From: Hedera helix
Lineage: Eukaryota; Streptophyta; Magnoliopsida; Apiales; Araliaceae
Reading direction: 5' to 3'
Assembly (NCBI GenBank): GCA_947179155.2
Contig: OX359270.1
Span: 19,255,556-19,319,555, forward strand
DNA length: 64,000 nt
Part shown: positions 58,606-64,000 of the stretch, piece by piece
Position numbering within the stretch: position 1 is the first letter of the stretch
Layout of the letters: each line of letters begins with the position of its first letter
Notes under the pieces: generated by a model
Seen by the model: the letters and a program-made list of their open reading frames with translations, nothing else
Database searches by the model: none
What the model was told of the DNA's origin: nothing
Translations under genes and position numbers: made by a program

Positions 58606-60486
58606 GGAGATTCTGAGATTGCCGACTTTGACCAGGTGGCCCACCAAGTGGCCGAATCTTTCTGTACTAATTGACTTGGGGACATGAGCCTCTTCCAGGA
58701 TTTTGCTTAATACCTGATGATGATCAGTTGATGCCAATACAAGATCTAAGATTGATGTCAGGGGCGGTTGTCCCTCCAGTGCTTTAACCACATTCGCCTT
58801 GCCGCGATTCATTTTCTCCCAAAACTCCAATGCTTTTTCCTCCGAGATTTTCCCATTTTCCTTTTTCGTGCTCTCAAAGACCCGTCTTGGTAAATACAAT
58901 GGGTTTACCCTAGAGCTGACTGATGCACAACTGGCCTCCTCCTCGGTCTTTCCCCTGTAATTCCACAGAACAGCCTTCAGACTGGTAATTGGCAATTGGG
59001 ACCTGGCTGCTAGAACAAAGGGTCTTGGGGCCGTCAACCGGATAGGCTCTTTTTTGGTCCCTCGAATTACCCCAACCAACTTGATAGGCTCATTTTGCGC
59101 ACCCTCCTGGGCATTGGTCATAGCAATCTCTTCTTCTATCCTCCTTATGTATTTCAATTTCAAGGGGCCTTCCGCCCCACTGGTTTCCACTACGTTTACG
59201 CCTCCCCCATTATGCTCGGGAAGAGGGTTGACCTTCACATTTGGGGGTTCTGGTTGTTCCACCACGATCTCTCCGCTGTCAATCATGTTCTGGATCTTGT
59301 TTTTTAGCGACCAGCACTCCTGGGTGTCATGTCCCGGGGATGTCGAGTGATAGGCGCATCTCTTGCTAGGGTCATATCTCTTGCCCTACGGGTCTGATGG
59401 AGGTGCTAGCTCTGTAATCTTTTTCTGGCTTACCAACACGGTCAGTATTTGTTCCAACGAATCCCCCAACGGGGTGAACTCTCTCTCTTGTGGCTTTTCG
59501 AATTTCCTGCGCCCCTCATACCTTTGATTGTTGAAATTTGACGGACGCGGGGCCTCATTTCTTTGCATGCGGACCGGGGGGCTGGTCATTTCTTTCCCAG
59601 ATAGTCCTTGCAAGACCAGGGACACATCCTTCTCCTTTCTCTTCTGGGGTCTTCGGGAAGAACTGCCATAGTTTCCACTCTGGATTTGCTCAGAAACAGC
59701 TTCAAGAGCTGTGAAATCTCGGATCTTTCCTGACTTCAACCCCATCTCAGCCATTTCCCCGTGTTTGATCATCTCCGCAAAAGGCTTCTCTATCCCTGCT
59801 ATCACCCTTTCATAGTAAGGGGCCTCTTGTATATCGATGAAGGTCATTACCATCTCTGTTTCGTTCATGGGTGGGTTTACTTGGGCCGCCAACCTTCTCC
59901 ACCGTTGAGCGTAATCTCTGAAGGATTCATTGGTCTGTTTTCTGATCTTTGTCATCTGGTATCGGTCCGGGGCCATTTGGGATTGAAAGTTGTATTTTGT
60001 CAAGAAGGTGTGGGCCAGCTCCTCCCAATTATGAATCTTAGCATTATCCAACCTCGCATACCAGGTCCTAGCCTCCCCTGTCAGGCTTTTCTAGAATAAC
60101 TGCATTCTCAACGACTCATCCTCAGCATATGCCCCTAATTCTCCGATGTATACTTTCAAATGCGTGTAAGGATCCCCTGACCCGTTATATTTTTCAAATT
60201 CGGGAATTTTGAATTTCTCAGGATACTCGGCTCCTGGAAAAATGCATAAGTCGGAGTAGTTAACACTGCCATACGACCCGATCCCCTTCATAGTTTTGAT
60301 GGCCTCTTCCATCTGTTTTATCTTCTTGCTGACACTGCTGGCAACCTCATCTTCTGGGATGATAATAACTTGCTTTGGCGGTTCAACCTTTGGAGTTTCT
60401 GGGGTTAGCTCGTTCCCTTGAGATGATGGCCCCGGCGGGTCCTCCCGGGATACGAGAACTGGGTTAGGATTGGGGTTCTCAGCCAT
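58594..60486 (-). pseudogene. Tat-type gag
   Basis: ATG at 60486 opens MAENPNPNPVLVSREDPPGP. The capsid part has EYPEKFKIPEFEKYNGSGDP, LTGEARTWYARLDNAKI, HNWEELAHTFLTKYNFQSQM and MTKIRKQTNESFRDYAQRWR (retrotransposon gag, PF03732). Near 59375-59290 the Tat signature CAYHSTSPGHDTQECWSLKN stands in place of a CCHC knuckle. The tail, HLVGHLVKVGNLRIS, stops at TAG 58594 just where the DDE and protease would follow. Only two internal stops break it (TAG near 60092 and near 59386). Gag assembles the virus-like particle that packages element RNA. Confidence 0.9.
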
Positions 60487-61259
60487 TTTGACTGTTGACT
60501 CTTTGGCTTTCTTGGATTGGAGACGAGTTTGGGGAGCAATCCTGCAAATAAAACACGTTAAGGTTTAGTTCCGGGAAACGACACTGGCAGATGCATGCTA
60601 AAGTACGTATTTTTTTTGCGTTTTTGGGTTTTGTAATCTTTTTCTGCAAAACAGGGTTAGTATCCCTTTATTTTAACCAAGGTATGACATTGTGCAAGTA
60701 TGATGCCCTCCAGCTGTCCCTGTAAAACAGAGGTTAGTGCTTTTATTTTTGACAAAGCGGGAGGCACAAAATGTTTGACTAAGCATGATGTTATGTGCGT
60801 AAAACGTAAAAGGGTATGAAGAGATTTCCATGCGTTTGGGTTTATCTGAGACTGACCTACCCTAAGTTACTCTCGCGGGCTTTTTGGCATGAAGGTTCCC
60901 AGATCTTCACAACATACTAGAAGGGAATAAATCCGATCTTTCTATTGGATTGGATCTGAGTGGATGCTTTTCCTGAGCCTCGCCGGAGAGCACCCCTTTG
61001 AGTCCAGCAATCCACATCCGACGAGTTTTCCTCAAGAGGAGGAATCGCTCAATCATACATTCATCATTCATTTATCGTTCCTCACCGTATGCATATGATG
61101 CTAATAAAGTAAAGCCTTGAAAAGAAAATGCAATGACACCATTCGCATACACGCACCAAAAGGTAAATTACTGCAAGCAACGCAACCACATTATTTTTAG
61201 ATTTTTAAAGGTTAGGAAAACATTGAGATTTTTTAAACGCGGCCTAAGCCCTCTAATGT
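60487..61259 (-). other. 5' leader of the Tat element
   Basis: Non-coding, between primer site and gag ATG. It contains short ORFs without similarity. No intron is evident. Confidence 0.6.
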
Positions 61260-61277
61260 TCCCCAGCGGAGTCGCCA
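61260..61277 (-). other. Primer binding site of the Tat element
   Basis: The minus strand reads TGGCGACTCCGCTGGGGA, two bases after the LTR end TTGACA. Its complement ends in CGCCA as a tRNA 3' end would. Ogre/Tat elements usually prime from tRNA-Arg, which this may match, but the tRNA identity was not checked. Confidence 0.82.
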
Positions 61278-61279
61278 GC

Positions 61280-63428
61280 TGTCAACGCCGGGATTTTAGT
61301 CGTTTCGTTTTTTTTTATATTAAAAGTCCTTTCCAATTTTAGCCTTTAGATTAAGATGTGATTTTTGAAAAGGGTCGGCTTAAGTGTCGACGGGGTTTCG
61401 AAATGTCGATTTTATAATGAGCCAGTTGACCAGAGTCGCCAGTTGGTATATTTAAAATGGATGTACCAACTCATCCGAATTTTGTTTTCATAATCGCCGG
61501 CTCATATGTGACTCCGATTTAATTGGTTCGCGAACCGAGATTCATAGAATTCGGGGGCTTGCTTAAGCGAGGGGAAGGTGTTAGGCACCCCCCGACTTCC
61601 GTGAAACACGGTTACCGCAATCTCGATGTTTTCCTATTCTTTTGAAAATCCTAAAATGTGTGAGTTGCGTGCCTAGGTGATGGTTGTGGTGAATTTTGCG
61701 TGAAAATCGTTTTATGAAAACGTGTTTTTTCGGAAAGCGTTCAGACGTCTTTTGACCCAAATGACAAGGCTTCATTTTTTATAATAAAGATTGATTTTAA
61801 TTTCTAAAACGATGAGGGTTTTTTATTGGATGTCATTTTTAGAAAATAATAGTTTTTTTTAAACTTTTCTCAAATAGGAATCGAGACTATACATTGCCTT
61901 CTAACAGTAATTTAAAGTAAAATAAAGGCAACTTCTAGAACTCTTTAACCCTATGCACAAAGTTTAATGAAAACGTTTATCTATTCTTTTACGAAAACAT
62001 CTTTCATGACATTTCAAAACCAAATGAAGCCTTTTCGTCAAACCCGGTTCAAAGTTTGCCAAAACTCTTAATTTTTAACCCTCGTGAATCTAATATCCTA
62101 ATTTGATTATTTTTAGGAAATCTTCATTCTTTGCCTTATTTGGAAAATCATTTTTTGTGTCGTAAATCAAAACAAGCATTCAACCGTGTCGGGGCTATCC
62201 ATGGGCATGTGAGCCGTCTAAATAACCCCCAAACACTTACAATCACGTATTTTACTATTACGGGGCCTTAACCCGATTACGGTTCAATATCGCTTTAAGG
62301 CCCAATATTTACATATATACAAAATGGACCCTCGCAACGATTACATACACCAAACGTTGTCCATCATCGGGATTTGATCACGAGGATCTCTTCCCTAGGC
62401 TCACAATTACCCAAATCGCTGCACAACCATACCAGAGCAAGATAAACAATACTAAACTTGATACTATGCTACCCGAATAAAAAAAAATCACAATCCCAAC
62501 ACGACAAACTACCCGTTAACACAACGAATTACACATCACCGTACGGATATCATCGGGACATTAGGAGGAAAATACGTTCCGACGGAACCCTCGCTAATGA
62601 TTCCTAATCCACGGATTCTTAACAATACAACAACATACTAAATTAAGCAATTCCAAAACACGATATTATAATAACAATACAACTAAAAAATATCACCCAA
62701 AACACCCATTTTCACCCTGCAATATACCGACAAAAGCTTTATATTTCACGATTGAACCAAAACCATATGAATACTTGAATATTTGACAAAAGAAACAAGT
62801 TCCTCACTTGAATTTAAACAAACCCGAGCCCTTCTCTCTCCTTCTCGCGTGTTTCTCTCTCCTAAATCCTTAAGAAAATTTCTTCTCTTCTTTTCTGTAG
62901 ATCAAAAATGGCGTTGTATAGGTGACTGAAGTCAGCCGCAGGTGCATCTGCGGCTGCCTGCTGTGGTCGCCCGCGCCAAATCCTTGGCTGTCGGGTTGTC
63001 TCCTCGAGCCGTGCAAATGTCCCGCTTGTCGGTGGCCGCAGATGCATCTGCGGCTGCCCAGCTGGTTTTTCTCGATTTCCGTGCCCCGCAGCCTTGAATC
63101 GTTAATTTCTGCTATTTTATTTTGGAAGGCTGTTACCTGATGTATAGATATCTCTGGTACCGGGCTTCCAAAGAGCGAGACCTCCTTCGATTGTCGCAAA
63201 CGTCGTGGTCATTTGCCGTCTTCGGTGATCGAATCGGGTTCTGTCCGGGTCAACTGCGTATCTTGCCTCAGATGACCTGACGCTCGTTGTTCGTTTGACG
63301 GCTTTGATCGTAAGCCGTCGTGGTGACTTCGGGTTGGGGTCCACCTTTCCTGTTCGTGTGTCGGGTCGAATGACGATTTTGCCCTCCTATCAAGGTCAGT
63401 ACACAAGTGCAAAATTTGGGTGTCTACC
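61280..63428 (-). repeat. 5' LTR of the Tat element (right copy)
   Basis: Plus-strand ends TGTCAACGCCGGG and GGTGTCTACC (last A mutated to C). It carries a perfect 18-bp palindrome CCGCAGATGCATCTGCGG at 63036-63053 and a near copy at 62936-62953. Sequence beyond 63429 is Athila-A. Confidence 0.92.
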
Positions 63429-64000
63429 TATATGTTTATGAGTGAGTGCGTTTTACGCTCCATCTCAACCCACCATATAATTTTTTTCCTTCAATAATAA
63501 TCCTAGAAAAATTACCTAAATCATCTCTTCCAAATTATATTTTGCCTTATATTTCACTTCAAATAATGATCAAATAAGGTATAGAGTTCAAAAATATCTT
63601 CCATAAGCATTTAACCATTTAAACTTTCTCTTAATTAAAATTAGCTCAAACAAATGGATATAAGTGCATAAAAATTTAAAGAATCTCAAACAAAGTAATA
63701 ATCAATACAAAGTCAAAAATTCAAACTAAACAAAAATTTATCATTTTTTCAAGAGTTATTAAATAAAAATAAATTTTTTATCATTGGCTAAAAAATTTAA
63801 AATTCAATTAACTCATTGCTCAAGTGACTCATCCTAAAAATAAAAAATACCCCATTTTCGTAGGAAACACGGTTACACTTAGCATGTGCAACAAGCCTTT
63901 AAACCCCAAGGTTACCCCAAGTGGACGAGTTTTGTCTCGTGAGGGTTTGCAGTGAATTTACCCACAAAATTCAAAATTTCAAAATTTTAAAATTATGACC
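63429..64000 (-). other. Athila-A 3' UTR, distal part
   Basis: Starts with the sequence duplicated at 49951-50058, including a GAGTGCGTTTTACGCTCC motif (63443-63460). Near the right edge the minus strand has the Athila text TTGGGGTTTAAAGGCTTGTT. No ORF is supported. Confidence 0.65.

Larger units (their letters stand above)
47785..63428 (-). mobile_element. Pol-less Tat/Ogre-type retrotransposon with antisense ORFs
   Basis: Minus-strand order: 5' LTR (63428-61280), primer site (61277-61260), leader, gag (60486-58594), then directly two ORFs in antisense orientation (58605-57451 and 57238-55272), a 35-bp tandem array (54516-54211), polypurine tract (50083-50071) and 3' LTR (49950-47785). Protease, RT, RNase H and integrase are absent. 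CATAT precedes the left LTR and TATAT follows the right one, an expected 5-bp duplication with one change. A 3.9-kb solo LTR (50155-54091) is inserted in the 3' region and a 120-bp piece of flanking DNA lies between the left LTR and the polypurine tract. The gag type and antisense ORFs point to the Tat lineage. Confidence 0.85.
46335..64000 (-). mobile_element. Athila-A: Athila-like element, 3' part, split by the Tat element
   Basis: The minus strand shows a 3' LTR (47209-46335), a polypurine tract and 3' UTR (47784-47210), interrupted by the Tat element at 47785-63428 and resuming at 63429 to the right edge. The remaining internal region lies outside the window. The signature GACGAGCAAAAAACTAAGTG followed by TGGGG before TTGATAGAG, and the complement of the text at 63857-63960, are typical of Athila 3' regions. 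No coding region falls in the window. Confidence 0.7.

Noticed and set aside
61260..61277. Possible tRNA gene fragment
   Set aside because: Only 18 bases match a tRNA 3' end and they sit next to an LTR, as a primer binding site does; no tRNA body is present.

Overview
The window is nuclear DNA of a flowering plant, probably a eudicot. It is AT-rich, has spliceosomal introns, and is almost entirely nested LTR retrotransposons of the plant-specific Tekay, Athila and Tat/Ogre lineages plus CACTA DNA-transposon remnants. The species cannot be named from the sequence. The only host gene recognised is the 5' end of a PDS5-like sister-chromatid cohesion gene on the minus strand at the left edge (three exons between 303 and 3227, continuing off the window).

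Layout: 1-3427, PDS5-like gene and 5' flank. 3428-4941, AT-rich intergenic DNA. 4942-15544, Tekay-1, a minus-strand Ty3/gypsy chromovirus with a long 3' LTR, chromodomain integrase, RT/RNase H, gag-protease and an extra coiled-coil ORF upstream of gag; its 5' LTR is missing. 15545-26285, Athila-1, a plus-strand Athila-type element (RT, RNase H, integrase, third ORF, 3' LTR), broken by two solo LTRs and a small CACTA-like MITE. 26286-30427, a minus-strand CACTA remnant (TNP2-type transposase plus a Transposase_24-type product). 30428-33300, Tekay-2 on plus (LTR fragment, extra ORF, gag, start of protease).

From 33301 to the right edge the insertions are stacked inside one another: a 3.4-kb LTR with its primer site and a short ORF (33301-37225) cuts Tekay-2 inside protease; a minus-oriented LTR (37226-39402) cuts that unit; a plus-oriented LTR (39403-about 46334) cuts the minus one and carries a copia-like solo LTR with a Tat solo LTR inside it; an Athila-like element (Athila-A) cuts the plus LTR; a pol-less Tat element (47785-63428) sits in Athila-A; and a 3.9-kb solo LTR (50155-54091) sits in the Tat element.

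The Tat element has near-identical 2.15-kb LTRs, a tRNA-complementary primer site, a polypurine tract, a 35-bp tandem repeat in its 3' region and gag on minus, but no protease, RT, RNase H or integrase. In their place, two ORFs run on the opposite strand: a plant mobile domain (PMD) protein with two apparent introns, and a DUF7745-like protein whose stop codon overlaps the end of gag. No element looks able to move by itself, since every coding region carries stops, frameshifts or deletions. The most notable signals are the gag-upstream coiled-coil ORF shared by two Tekay-type elements (each start preceded by a splice-acceptor-like AG/GATG), the intron-bearing antisense ORFs in a pol-less Tat element, a repair-like scar that copied flanking DNA between an LTR and its polypurine tract, and palindrome modules shared by unrelated LTR families.
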